NCBI GenBank assembly: GCA_028282845.1
Contig: JANQGY010000001.1
Location: forward strand, 62,001 to 126,000
Reading direction: 5' to 3'
DNA from: a bacterium
Lineage (GTDB): Bacteria > Fidelibacterota > Marinisomatia > Marinisomatales > JAHJCW01
DNA: 64,000 nucleotides
The translations under genes and the position numbers were made by a program. The notes under the pieces are model-generated. The model saw only the letters and a program-made list of their open reading frames with translations, did not search any database and had not been told where the DNA came from. This document shows, piece after piece, positions 56,351 to 64,000 of the stretch; position 1 is the stretch's first letter, and the number at the start of each line of letters is the position of its first letter.

Positions 56351-59300
56351 ATGAAAACCCTAATTAAAATATTTTTACTATTACTGATTCCGGCGATTGG
56401 CGTTTTTATACTCTCTTATCCGGGAGTATGGAAATTTCGGATCGAAAGTATTCTAAATAAACAAGTATTAGAAAAAAGCGGATGGGAATTATCAATTGGT
56501 AAACTAAGTGGGCATCTGCTAAGAGATATTGAAAGTAAAGATGTTGAAATAATTCATGAAAACGGAACTCGAATATTTGTCCCCGAATTAAGCACTCAAA
56601 TAGATATATTAAATTCTTTAACCGGGAAGATTTATCTAAATAAACTGAATATATTTGATTTTCATTATCGTCAAAATACGGTTAACAATAATAAAAATAT
56701 ATTTATACTGCCTGATCTTAACTATGAACGTTTTCCGCTTGAAGTTGATAGTCTGACGTTCAACGGTGCATTGAAAGCCGAACTTCCCGATACGGTTCAT
56801 TATATTGATTTGAAAATATCGAGTGCCGTACATACCGGTCAATCAGGTCTAAATATTGATATTGATTCGCTTTATATAAAGCATGACGATTTTCACTACG
56901 TACTGAAACTAAGTCACACAAATGCCAATATTAATAACCGCATTGTTACCATAGAGCAAGTACACGGTTCTCTCAATGATGTCGGTATAGAGGGTGAATT
57001 AACATTTGTGCAAGATACTTTTCAAAACATGGAAGGTATTTTAAAAGTCACTAATATTATTATTCCTGAACAGGTATTTGATCAAATACCGTTAGATGTC
57101 AAATTTTCAAAAATCAATACTGAACTGAATTTTAATACAGATTTTACAAATTTTGCCGGGGATATTACATTGGAAAATGAAATAGATCTGAAGATGACTG
57201 GGGAATTTAAGATTAGTAAATATGAAAATAGTTGGGAAGTTGAAAACCTTTTATTACGTAGTGATGACGCTGCTTTATTGGTAGATGGCTATTATTCGAA
57301 TAATGAAAATATTAACGCAAACCTTAGTTTAGAACGGTTTGATATAAGCAAATGGTTAACGGAGCAGCCGCAAACCGATCTATCCGGTAAAGCTGAAATA
57401 ACGGCTCAGCTTAACGATGGAATACTCACTTCTTTATCTATGGATTTGGAAACCGTAGAACAGGAATTGTTCGAGGACGATACAGTTCTATTAAACGGAT
57501 CATTATTTTTAAAGAATAATATTTTAACATTTTCAGAACCATTTAACGTAACTATCGGGGAAAGTTCAGTTTCATCAGAGGGACAGATAGATTTTGTTAA
57601 TAAAAACTTAGCACTTGATATTGCCTTATCAAATGCTGACGTGTTCATAATTAATAATTTTTGGACTGATTCTTTCGACAATGGCTCATTCTCAGGGAAT
57701 GTGAATATTTACGGAGATTTTGATCAAATCAACGCTGATGGAAATATCATTGGGAAAGACATTAAATATAGAGATTTGAATATCAGCGGAATTGAAATAC
57801 AGGGAGATCGAAAGTATTCGGAAAATTATTTCGGTTCCATAATAATCAATGCCAAAGAAGGTAGTTGGAAGGACATAAGATTTGAAGAAGCTGAGATTCA
57901 TACTGATTTATACAAAAATGAAACACGTTTTACTAAAGTGACTATTGTCAGTGGCGATGAGTTTTTGGTTGGTTCGGCAATCTTTGATAATCAAAATGAG
58001 TTCATGATCGAAACAATTAACTTGTTATATGATGATCATAAATTGGTCAGCTCAACACCTTTTAAAGTTATTCTGGATGAAAATAAAATCGGTATTGACA
58101 ATTTTAAAGCTGAGTTAGATAGCGGGACTATTGCAGGCAAATTAAGTATTAATGACCGCTTAGACGGATACTTGAGATTTTCCAATATCAGTTCTGAATA
58201 TTTACATCCATTAATTAAAAAACCAAGGAATAAATTTTCAGGAAATATGTTTGGTGAGATTAAGTTCATTGACAATAATCCGTATCAGAATTTAAATATT
58301 GACTTGGTGGTTAATAACGGCGGATTCACCAAACTGAATTTTGAGCAAATGACCGCCAAAATGGATTATACTGATCAATTACTCTCAATCAAAAATCTTT
58401 CGATCATAGAAAATAATAATTCAAGAGTTGATATTGAGGGCTTGCTTCCTTACCGGGATAAAAAAGCAACTGACAAGATCCAATTGAAATTTAAATTTGT
58501 CGAAACAGATTACAAGATGATAGCGCAGTTTCTACCTGATTGGTTCGACATTGCAGGTACAATAAACGGGAATATGGATATTAACGGGTATGGTTATGCG
58601 ATGGAAACGGATCTAAGCGGGTCAATCAGAAATGGCAGGTTTGAACGAATTGATGTTGGCGAAGGGTCTTTTAGATGTAATTATGACGGTCAAAATTTAA
58701 TATTTCAATCATTTTCGGCCGACCGTAATAATGACCATTATACAGGATACGGATACTTGCCGATTGACCTGAATTTGCACTCAGATAACTTTGGCAAATT
58801 CCGAAGAACAGACTCATTGTATTTTTTTGTTGAGGGGAAAACCACAAACCTTGATTTTATAACTAATTATTTTGATGAGGTTGATCGTGCGACGGGTAAC
58901 TATACGTTAGCTTTGGAACTCAGTGGAATTTGGGAAAATATTATTCGCAATGGAAGATTATCGGTTAGTGATGCTACCGTATTTACACCGCTTATTGACG
59001 ATCCGATTAATGAAATGCATGGATTTATTCTGATTGATAACAATCAACTGGTAATTGATAATTTGCAAGGGAAAATGTATCGCGACACGCGCCGTATTTC
59101 AAATAAACCGGAAAATTTATTTCTGAAAGGTGGTATGGATTTAACAAAATTTTTTGATCCGTATCTGAATATTAATGCGCAGGGCGAAGAAGTATATTTT
59201 CGATCACTGATCTACGAATTAGAAGGGATTACAGATTTCAATATAAAAATAGCAGGAAGAGATACATTGCTATTTGAAGGAGAAGTCTCGCCGATCAATC

Positions 59301-60109
59301 TGGAGATGTTTCAATCTTTGACCACATCTGACTTGGGTGCTTTACCTGCGGAAGATGGACGCAAAATCATACATTATAAAATTGATTTTCCAATAAAAGG
59401 TGAGTTCACTTTAACAAATGATCAGTTGGAGATTGTTTTGATCGGCGATGTAAGAATTAATCAATTTGGGAACAAGGAGGCTGATTTTACCGGTGAACTG
59501 ATAGTTGAGGAGGGTAAGTTCTATTATTATGGTGATGTATTTACCATTGAAGATGGTTACCTGACTTTTGATAGTCATGGTTTCAATCCGTATCTTGACA
59601 TCTCCGCCCATACGACAATTGACAACGAAAGAATTGATATTAACGTTGTTGGTGAACTAGATAATCCTTTATTAACATTCTCGTCTGAAAGTGGTTTCTC
59701 GCAAAGCGACATCCTCGAGTTGCTAACCTGGCGCAAACGCTTTGAGGATCAGGAGATAACATCAACAGGATTAGGCTATCAGGCATCCGATGTTGTATTA
59801 TCATGGTTTGGCAATCAGTTGGATAAGAATATACTGAAGATGTCGGGATTGGATCGGCTTGGGATTTTGGAGGATGTGGATGTAAAGGGAACTACCGGAT
59901 TGCTCACTGCGCAGGAAGATTTCTCAATTTCTGCGCCGCTAACCGAAAACGTTGACATCAATTATGCTTATCGAAGATCCTTCGGAATTACTGATTCATA
60001 TCATTCATTGGGAGTGGAATTGCGTTTAAATCGAAATTTATCAATTGTTGGTAATATTGATCGCAGCGGTTATATGCACGTAAAGTATCGTTTGCGGTAT
60101 TCTTATTAA
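56351..60109 (+). CDS. tamB: Translocation and assembly module protein TamB
   Basis: Large inner-membrane-anchored, periplasm-spanning beta-helix protein of the AsmA/TamB (DUF490) family, linked to outer-membrane protein assembly and phospholipid transport. The 1252 residues have a signal anchor (MKTLIKIFLLLLIPAIGVF) and about a thousand residues of repeated short amphipathic strands. The C-terminal DUF490 region (roughly 960-1252) contains FGNQLDKNILKMSGLDRLGI and ends in SYHSLGVELRLNRNLSIVG and YRLRYSY. I choose the ATG at 56351; an in-frame GTG at 56333 would add six residues before the anchor. An Omp85 gene follows two bases later, the classic tamB partner arrangement. Confidence 0.92.
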   Translation: MKTLIKIFLLLLIPAIGVFILSYPGVWKFRIESILNKQVLEKSGWELSIGKLSGHLLRDIESKDVEIIHENGTRIFVPELSTQIDILNSLTGKIYLNKLNIFDFHYRQNTVNNNKNIFILPDLNYERFPLEVDSLTFNGALKAELPDTVHYIDLKISSAVHTGQSGLNIDIDSLYIKHDDFHYVLKLSHTNANINNRIVTIEQVHGSLNDVGIEGELTFVQDTFQNMEGILKVTNIIIPEQVFDQIPLDVKFSKINTELNFNTDFTNFAGDITLENEIDLKMTGEFKISKYENSWEVENLLLRSDDAALLVDGYYSNNENINANLSLERFDISKWLTEQPQTDLSGKAEITAQLNDGILTSLSMDLETVEQELFEDDTVLLNGSLFLKNNILTFSEPFNVTIGESSVSSEGQIDFVNKNLALDIALSNADVFIINNFWTDSFDNGSFSGNVNIYGDFDQINADGNIIGKDIKYRDLNISGIEIQGDRKYSENYFGSIIINAKEGSWKDIRFEEAEIHTDLYKNETRFTKVTIVSGDEFLVGSAIFDNQNEFMIETINLLYDDHKLVSSTPFKVILDENKIGIDNFKAELDSGTIAGKLSINDRLDGYLRFSNISSEYLHPLIKKPRNKFSGNMFGEIKFIDNNPYQNLNIDLVVNNGGFTKLNFEQMTAKMDYTDQLLSIKNLSIIENNNSRVDIEGLLPYRDKKATDKIQLKFKFVETDYKMIAQFLPDWFDIAGTINGNMDINGYGYAMETDLSGSIRNGRFERIDVGEGSFRCNYDGQNLIFQSFSADRNNDHYTGYGYLPIDLNLHSDNFGKFRRTDSLYFFVEGKTTNLDFITNYFDEVDRATGNYTLALELSGIWENIIRNGRLSVSDATVFTPLIDDPINEMHGFILIDNNQLVIDNLQGKMYRDTRRISNKPENLFLKGGMDLTKFFDPYLNINAQGEEVYFRSLIYELEGITDFNIKIAGRDTLLFEGEVSPINLEMFQSLTTSDLGALPAEDGRKIIHYKIDFPIKGEFTLTNDQLEIVLIGDVRINQFGNKEADFTGELIVEEGKFYYYGDVFTIEDGYLTFDSHGFNPYLDISAHTTIDNERIDINVVGELDNPLLTFSSESGFSQSDILELLTWRKRFEDQEITSTGLGYQASDVVLSWFGNQLDKNILKMSGLDRLGILEDVDVKGTTGLLTAQEDFSISAPLTENVDINYAYRRSFGITDSYHSLGVELRLNRNLSIVGNIDRSGYMHVKYRLRYSY

Positions 60110-60111
60110 TA

Positions 60112-61947
60112 ATGAATAGATTAATAAAAACTATATTTATTATAGCAATTTCCATTGGCGTTGGTCAGGATGGCGCTAAACTGGTCATCAATGACATTCA
60201 CTTCTCAGGAGTAGAGAACATTGATGTTAAAGAGGTGCGAGATGTATTGCGCATTCATGAAGCAAGATTTTTGTCTAAAATGGATTTTGACAGAAGACTA
60301 ATTAAATTAGATGCAATTAATATTAAAACACTATATGTGTCGGAAGGTTATTTGGGCGTCAATGTTAAAGACTCAGTGGCATATTCAAATGAGTTTGTTG
60401 ATGTTTATTTCATAGTTGACGAAGGGAAAAGATATTACATAAATGACATTTCAATTGTCGGTAATAAAGTAATTACCGATAATGATATTAAGGGAATTTT
60501 AGGACTGCAAACCGATAAGCCTTATAATCCGGTCAGAACCAACGTGCAGATTAATGAACTTGAAGACGAATATCGCAGAATCGGAAAGTTATTTGCTGAC
60601 ATAAAAATATCCGATACAATAATAGATTCGGTTGATATATCAATTAATATCAGCGAAGGTCCCGATGTTTATATCAATAATATATATTATAATGGTGTTG
60701 GTCGTATTGATACGAATGTTGTAAGGCGGGAAATGCAAATACAAAGCGGTGATATTTACGATCAGCATAAAATTAATCAAAGTCAAAGGGAATTATTGCA
60801 AACCGGAATTTATTCGGTTGCCAATATTATACCGCTTAAAGTCGCTCAAAATGATACATTGGTTAATCTGTTGGTTGAACTGAGGCCGTTCAAACAATAT
60901 GAATGGATTTCTGAAGGGGGTTATTACCCGATTGAATATTATGAAGGAGCGGAAGCCGAGCCCGGTGCGGGTGTTTTGGTGGAATGGAGAAATCGAAGTT
61001 TATTTGATTCGGCGACGAGTTTATCTACTAAATTGAGCGGACAAACTTTATTTACGGAAAACTCCTTCAATCCTAAAATACGATTTGATATTAGTCTATC
61101 AAATCCATGGTTATACAAAGTAAAAATTCCGACAAAAGCACAAATATATCTTGAATCATTTAGAGACTATATCTCAATCGGTTCACCCTATGTCACGAGA
61201 TATGGAATTGAATTACTGAACACTTATTATATTGATCGGATTGAACGCCGATCATATATTGAATCACGGTTGTACTTGGATCGGTTTTCCCGTAGAGATT
61301 ACTTAGAAAACGGTATTGCCGTCCTAAGAAGTTCAAGTGACGGGCGTAAAATTCAAGTTGAAAAACATTCCTTTGAAATTAATTTCAGATTGGACAAATC
61401 CGATAATGTACTCTATCCTAAAAAGGGATTGGTTTATTCGGGGCAATTTAACCGCACCGGTGGAATTTTAGGCGGTAATCGAGATTTTTACAAAATAGAT
61501 TTGGGCATAAAAGGATATGTACCAATTTTTGAAAATATAATTTTTGCTTCACAAATAAGATATGGTATGATTATCGGTTGGAATGCCGAATATCACGATT
61601 ATTTATATGATCAATTTTATCTTGGCGGTAGTAACACACTGCGCGGTTGGGATATGCTTCGATATCGTGTTGATGCTAATGATCAGCCGTCAGGTGATAT
61701 AATTCGTATATTAAATAATTATGAGATTCGATTTCCATTATTTTGGCTGTTAGGCGGAGAACTATTTCTCGATGGCGGACACATCTGTGGAGACTATAAA
61801 AATATTGCCCTAAAAGATCTAAATTGGAATGCCGGTTTTGGCTTGACATTATCTACGCCGCTCGGTCCGATAAGATTGGATGCTGCCAAGGCATTAAACG
61901 AAGATCTTAATTGGAAAATACAGCTTGGAGTACAATATATTTTTTAG
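60112..61947 (+). CDS. Omp85-family outer-membrane protein (TamA/BamA-like)
   Basis: A 611-residue protein with signal peptide (about 1-17), three POTRA-like domains (about 25-265; strand-helix patterns starting IHFSGVENIDVKEV, ISIVGNKVITDNDI and IYYNGVGRIDTNVV) and a C-terminal 16-strand barrel of the bacterial surface antigen type. LGGSNTLRGWDMLRYR is the conserved lid loop, with RGW instead of RGF. The barrel ends in LGVQYIF with terminal Phe. Adjacency to tamB suggests TamA; BamA usually has five POTRA domains. It should act in outer-membrane barrel assembly. Confidence 0.88.
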   Translation: MNRLIKTIFIIAISIGVGQDGAKLVINDIHFSGVENIDVKEVRDVLRIHEARFLSKMDFDRRLIKLDAINIKTLYVSEGYLGVNVKDSVAYSNEFVDVYFIVDEGKRYYINDISIVGNKVITDNDIKGILGLQTDKPYNPVRTNVQINELEDEYRRIGKLFADIKISDTIIDSVDISINISEGPDVYINNIYYNGVGRIDTNVVRREMQIQSGDIYDQHKINQSQRELLQTGIYSVANIIPLKVAQNDTLVNLLVELRPFKQYEWISEGGYYPIEYYEGAEAEPGAGVLVEWRNRSLFDSATSLSTKLSGQTLFTENSFNPKIRFDISLSNPWLYKVKIPTKAQIYLESFRDYISIGSPYVTRYGIELLNTYYIDRIERRSYIESRLYLDRFSRRDYLENGIAVLRSSSDGRKIQVEKHSFEINFRLDKSDNVLYPKKGLVYSGQFNRTGGILGGNRDFYKIDLGIKGYVPIFENIIFASQIRYGMIIGWNAEYHDYLYDQFYLGGSNTLRGWDMLRYRVDANDQPSGDIIRILNNYEIRFPLFWLLGGELFLDGGHICGDYKNIALKDLNWNAGFGLTLSTPLGPIRLDAAKALNEDLNWKIQLGVQYIF

Positions 61948-62039
61948 AACTTTTACTTATATTCTTAGTTATTAATTGTTGAATTACCTCATTTTGATAA
62001 TATAAATTTTTTGACTGTTTAGTGGAGGTTTAATTAGAA

Positions 62040-62768
62040 GTGAAAAATATATTTTTAATAACGTTTGTTATATTAATAGTCGGGTGTAGCAACTCACCTG
62101 AGAAATTATTGGAAAAGGGTGATAAATTTGTTGAAGGTGCTAAAATTGAAAAGGCACTTGGTGTCTATCAAACATTGATTGAGAAATTCCCTGATGATAC
62201 CTTAGCTCAAAATGCAAAATACAATATAGCCTGGATCGAATTAGACAAGAAATTAGAATATGCCAATGGATTTGAAGCATTTCACGATATTTCTGAAAAT
62301 TATGCTGAATTGGAAGTTGGTAGAGCAGCCCAAAATGACATGGAAAATTTTGCGCGTTGGTTAATTAACAAAACCAATGAGCTACGGTCGGATACAACAA
62401 CCACTGAAGCATTGCATACAATTGATTATCTGATCAATAATTTGAAAGATGATCCGCTGTTAGCTGAAGCACTTTACCTCAAAGGGAATATCTATCTAAA
62501 TGATCTTAAGGATCATTATCGTGCAATCAATACTTATCAAGAAATAATTCACAAATTTAAAGGGACAAATTTCGAACCGATGTCAAAGTTTATGATCGGT
62601 TATATTTATGCCAACGTGCAAAACGATTATCATAAAGCAAAACCTGTTTATTCGGAATTCTTACAAGAATTTCCGGAGCATGAATTGGCGCCGTCAGTAC
62701 AGTTTGAACTAGAATACCTTGGTAAAAAAGTAAAAGATATAGACGAATTAAAACTACGTGACAATTAG
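62040..62768 (+). CDS. TPR-repeat lipoprotein (BamD/YbgF-like)
   Basis: A 242-residue lipoprotein: signal MKNIFLITFVILIVGC with Cys16 as the lipidation residue. The rest is helical with TPR-like repeats: GDKFVEGAKIEKALGVYQTLI plus FPDDTLAQNAKYNIAW and, near the end, DYHKAKPVYSEFLQEFPEHELAPSVQFEL. The pattern fits BamD and other periplasmic TPR proteins, though no strict BamD motif is visible. The start is GTG with a perfect GGAGGT ten bases ahead, the strongest Shine-Dalgarno site I saw. Coming after tamB and an Omp85 gene, a role in outer-membrane assembly is plausible but inferred. Confidence 0.8.
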   Translation: MKNIFLITFVILIVGCSNSPEKLLEKGDKFVEGAKIEKALGVYQTLIEKFPDDTLAQNAKYNIAWIELDKKLEYANGFEAFHDISENYAELEVGRAAQNDMENFARWLINKTNELRSDTTTTEALHTIDYLINNLKDDPLLAEALYLKGNIYLNDLKDHYRAINTYQEIIHKFKGTNFEPMSKFMIGYIYANVQNDYHKAKPVYSEFLQEFPEHELAPSVQFELEYLGKKVKDIDELKLRDN

Positions 62769-62779
62769 GTAATAAAAAT

Positions 62780-63775
62780 ATGACGAACTTCAATCTATCT
62801 GAAATAAATGACAAAATTTTAAAAGAATCTGCGTTTGTTGATGATCTGTGTAAATCCCTGTCAACTAGGATTATTGGTCAACAGGAAATCGTAAATAAAA
62901 TAATCATTGGATTGTTGGCAAACGGGCATGTGCTGTTGGAAGGTGTCCCCGGTTTAGCTAAAACTTTGATAGCCAATACAATAGCTCAGTTAATCAGTGT
63001 AAATTTCCAAAGAATACAGTTTACTCCCGATATGTTGCCGGCAGACTTAATTGGCACACTGATTTATAATCAGAAAAAGAGTGCGTTTGAAACGCGGCAG
63101 GGGCCGATATTTTCGAATCTTATTCTTGCTGACGAAATAAACCGTGCACCCGCTAAAGTTCAAAGTGCGCTATTAGAAGCGATGCAGGAACGGCAGGTTA
63201 CCATAGGAGATACATCATATCCTTTGGAACCACCCTTTTTAGTAATTGCAACTCAAAATCCAATTGAACAGGAAGGTACTTATCCGTTGCCGGAAGCACA
63301 GATTGACCGCTTCATGCTAAAATTGAAAGTTGATTATCCTTTAAAAGATGATGAAAGATCAATTATCCGCCAGGAAGCAAAAACAAGCGAGAATGCTCCC
63401 CTAAAACCGATAATCTCTAAACAGGAAATATTTAATGCTCAAAAGATCATCAATGAAATTTATGTTGACGAGAAAGTTGAAGAGTACATCCTGAATTTGG
63501 TTTCCGCTACCCGCAATCCTGAAGAATTTCAATTAAATGATCTGATCAATTTGATAGATTTCGGTGCATCGCCAAGAGCGAGTATCAATTTAGTTTTAGC
63601 TGCTAAAGCTCGGGCATTTTTAGAGCACCGCGGATATATCACACCTGAAGATGTACGCTACATTGGTGCTGATATTTTACGTCATCGCGTAATTCTCACT
63701 TATGAAGCCGAAGCGGAAGAAATTACCACCGATGACATCGTGCAGCGCTTATTTGATACGATCGAAGTACCCTAA
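62780..63775 (+). CDS. MoxR-family AAA+ ATPase
   Basis: Chaperone-type AAA+ ATPase of 331 residues. Walker A GVPGLAKT, Walker B LILADEINRAPAKVQSALLE, the pore-loop neighbour MQERQVTIGD and sensor ATQNPIEQEGTYPLPEAQ with DRF are intact. MoxR proteins work with DUF58 and von Willebrand factor A proteins, and a DUF58 gene follows after 12 bases, giving the usual order. The precise client is unknown. The start ATG is 11 bases past the TPR gene stop. Confidence 0.95.
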   Translation: MTNFNLSEINDKILKESAFVDDLCKSLSTRIIGQQEIVNKIIIGLLANGHVLLEGVPGLAKTLIANTIAQLISVNFQRIQFTPDMLPADLIGTLIYNQKKSAFETRQGPIFSNLILADEINRAPAKVQSALLEAMQERQVTIGDTSYPLEPPFLVIATQNPIEQEGTYPLPEAQIDRFMLKLKVDYPLKDDERSIIRQEAKTSENAPLKPIISKQEIFNAQKIINEIYVDEKVEEYILNLVSATRNPEEFQLNDLINLIDFGASPRASINLVLAAKARAFLEHRGYITPEDVRYIGADILRHRVILTYEAEAEEITTDDIVQRLFDTIEVP

Positions 63776-63787
63776 ACTATATCAAAT

Positions 63788-64000
63788 ATGATACCTAAGG
63801 AAATCCTTCGCAAAGTACGGCATATTGAAATTCGTACCCGTGGATTAGTAAATGATTTATTTGGCGGGGAATACCATTCCGTGTTTAAGGGGCGTGGAAT
63901 GACATTTTCTGAGGTTCGCGAATATCAGCCCGGCGACGACATCAGATTAATTGATTGGAATGTTACTGCACGATCAAATGAACCGCATGTTAAGGTCTTT
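63788..64000 (+). CDS. DUF58 domain protein, N-terminal part (runs off window)
   Basis: The first 71 codons of a gene cut by the right edge. The start MIPKEILRKVRHIEIRTRGL and the motif VREYQPGDDIRLIDWN are the DUF58 N-terminal signature; IRTRGLVNDLFGGEYHSVF is also usual. DUF58 proteins accompany MoxR ATPases and often precede VWA-domain genes, which would lie to the right. Confidence 0.93.
   Translation, partial: MIPKEILRKVRHIEIRTRGLVNDLFGGEYHSVFKGRGMTFSEVREYQPGDDIRLIDWNVTARSNEPHVKVF

Overview
The window is AT-rich, almost fully coding bacterial DNA with about 60 genes, nearly all on the + strand. It holds an outer-membrane/LPS toolkit (heptose-1-P adenylyltransferase, Omp85 barrel, TamB, Lol-type exporter, lipoproteins), Na+-NQR, a PorV/PorQ-family barrel, a DUF2851 protein and a 30-residue AURKAIP1/COX24 (mS38-like) protein. 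Together these point to a didermic member of the Fibrobacteres-Chlorobi-Bacteroidetes (FCB) superphylum. Shine-Dalgarno sequences are present but not universal, so a lineage outside Bacteroidetes proper (for example Marinimicrobia or a relative) is my best guess; this is inference. I recognised no rRNA, tRNA, CRISPR, prophage or insertion sequence, and no stretch over 300 bases lacks a gene.

Layout. 1-5.3 kb: end of wecB, a polyprenyl-phosphate sugar transferase, serS, plsC, DUF2851, rfaE2. 5.4-9.1 kb: LysM lytic transglycosylase, sppA, an HU-like protein, the mini ribosomal protein, and a secreted zinc enzyme of the phospholipase C/P1 nuclease fold. 9.1-11.5 kb: xseA-xseB-nadK. 11.6-13.0 kb (minus strand): CoA-binding protein and proline dehydrogenase. 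13.1-23.2 kb: eleven-subunit complex I, nuoABCDHIJKLMN, without the NADH module nuoEFG. 23.2-30.1 kb: nqrABCDEF, apbE and a convergent 54-residue nqrM. 30.2-35.6 kb: NhaD-like antiporter, PduO adenosyltransferase, NrnA-type phosphoesterase, ispH, pdxS, pdxT. 35.6-41.8 kb: dxs, an acyl-CoA mutase large subunit with isobutyryl-CoA mutase residues, an archaeal-type GAPDH-like enzyme, an MBL hydrolase, metF. 41.8-48.5 kb: tilS, hpt, ftsH, folP, cdaA, PorV-family protein. 48.5-54.2 kb: prfB with a programmed frameshift, lysS, two LolC/E permeases, lolD. 54.3-64 kb: dnaK, tamB, Omp85, TPR lipoprotein, moxR and the start of a DUF58 gene.

The 13-31.7 kb block reads as an energy-conversion island. A complex I without its NADH-oxidising arm sits next to a complete Na+-NQR with its flavin transferase, its iron-centre maturation factor and a Na+/H+ antiporter, so H+ and Na+ circuits are probably run and exchanged together. 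The 31-41 kb block groups B12 adenosylation with a B12-dependent mutase, and three enzymes expected to use glyceraldehyde-3-phosphate (PdxST, DXS, GAPDH-like). The last 16 kb is dominated by envelope biogenesis and translation.

Most interesting points: the hidden nqrM; a terminator-like hairpin inside the apbE signal-peptide region; the F/Q isobutyryl-CoA mutase signature; the DUF2851 protein with a MutY-like cysteine loop; the prfB recoding site; the mini ribosomal protein; and 10-bp-phased repeats over the antiporter start. I see no obviously new multi-gene system; the novelty lies in these individual details.
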